DNA from: Bryobacterales bacterium
GTDB lineage: Bacteria; Acidobacteriota; Terriglobia; Bryobacterales; Bryobacteraceae
Length of the DNA: 6,719 nucleotides
Reading direction: 5' to 3'
Assembly (NCBI GenBank): GCA_003139735.1
Contig: PLGA01000595.1
Coordinates: 420 to 7,138, forward strand
Shown in pieces: positions 6,336-6,719 of the stretch; positions within the stretch are counted from its first letter, which is position 1, and every line of letters begins with the position of its first letter. The notes below the pieces were generated by a model. It searched no databases, was not told the DNA's origin, and saw only the letters and a program-made list of their open reading frames with translations. A program made the position numbers and the translations under genes.

Positions 6336-6719
6336 ATGCACACCAAATTCTGGCATTTCCTCAAGATTGCGCTCGTGTTGATCCTGGCGCTCGGCTTGGC
6401 GCTGGTTGCCACTGCGCACGTGAATCGCACGGCGACAGTGAAGGCCTATTTTCAAGCCGAGCGGGCCTGGATCAGGTATTGGCCCATGGACACGGGGCGA
6501 TACTCCGTCGAGAGGTTGGTACCGGTCCTGTGCAAGGCCGGCGTATTGGCTCCAGTCCGCCTGGAGGTGGAACCGCACTTGAGCTTCCTTCTCAATCCCC
6601 TGGATGTGGTGCCTGCGACGATCCTAAGGGCGGGAGAGTGGCAGCCGGAAGTCTGGCGCTCCATCGAACCCTCTCTTCCTGAGGGGAGCGTGTTTCTCGA
6701 CGTGGGAGCGCATATCGGC
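6336..6719 (+). CDS. FkbM-like SAM-dependent methyltransferase with N-terminal membrane anchor (3' end cut by window)
   Basis: The frame stays open from the ATG at 6336 to the last base, giving 128 codons of an incomplete gene. Residues about 8-28 (FLKIALVLILALGLALVATA) form one hydrophobic helix, followed by a basic stretch with Arg31, Lys36, Arg43 and Arg47. The visible part ends in VFLDVGAHIG (119-128), which matches motif I (the SAM-binding glycine loop) of class I methyltransferases and in particular the DVGANIG form of the FkbM family. The preceding pattern, ending ILRAGEWQPEVW and then SLPEGS, also fits the region just before that motif in FkbM proteins. These enzymes commonly O-methylate sugars or other secondary metabolites. 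A weak AGGA at 6321-6324 lies 11 bases before the start. Position after two glycosyltransferase genes suggests methylation of the glycan product. The remaining motifs lie outside the window, so the family call is likely but not proven. Confidence 0.75.
   Translation, partial: MHTKFWHFLKIALVLILALGLALVATAHVNRTATVKAYFQAERAWIRYWPMDTGRYSVERLVPVLCKAGVLAPVRLEVEPHLSFLLNPLDVVPATILRAGEWQPEVWRSIEPSLPEGSVFLDVGAHIG

Noticed and set aside
6313..6340. TTGACG as a -35 box for the methyltransferase gene
   Set aside because: No -10-like sequence follows at suitable spacing; the gene is more simply read as the third gene of the plus-strand operon.
1..6719. CRISPR array, tRNA/rRNA gene, insertion sequence or phage integration site
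   Set aside because: Coding genes fill nearly the whole window; no spaced repeat array, cloverleaf, or transposase motif was seen.

Overview
The window is a GC-rich, tightly packed stretch of bacterial chromosome. It holds five protein genes in two divergent groups and no RNA genes, CRISPR arrays or insertion sequences. The protein families (GT-C membrane glycosyltransferases, a PTPS-related/YfhO-like membrane protein, a GtrB/DPM1-type GT2 and an FkbM-type methyltransferase) and the GC-rich palindromic repeats suggest an environmental Gram-negative bacterium, most likely an Acidobacteriota member of the Solibacter/Bryobacter type. That placement is inferred from the general look of the proteins and repeats and is only moderately secure.

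Layout: on the minus strand, reading leftwards from 3632, a PTPS-related multi-pass membrane protein (3632-1803) is followed by an ArnT/PMT-like GT-C glycosyltransferase (1803-25). The two are joined by a TGATG stop/start overlap. On the plus strand, after a divergent gap of only 24 bp, come a polyprenyl-phosphate glycosyltransferase of the GtrB type (3657-4769), a second GT-C glycosyltransferase (4788-6290) and the first 128 codons of an FkbM-like methyltransferase (from 6336, cut by the window end).

How the genes may work together (inference): the GT2 enzyme would charge a polyprenyl phosphate with a sugar on the cytoplasmic face. The GT-C enzymes would use that lipid-linked sugar outside the inner membrane to modify a lipid, glycan or protein. 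The PTPS-related membrane protein probably has a related GT-C-like role, and the methyltransferase may cap or decorate the product. No acceptor gene lies in the window, so the final product is unknown.

The most notable feature is a perfect 28-bp palindrome (2609-2636) inside the PTPS-related gene. It lies in a 75-bp segment flanked by 7-bp direct repeats, and the segment adds exactly 25 codons without breaking the frame. The right part of the same repeat, identical over 23 bp, occurs again at window positions 1-23, directly after the stop codon of the other minus-strand gene. This looks like a dispersed REP-like palindromic element that can be carried inside a protein-coding gene, comparable in principle to the Rickettsia palindromic elements.
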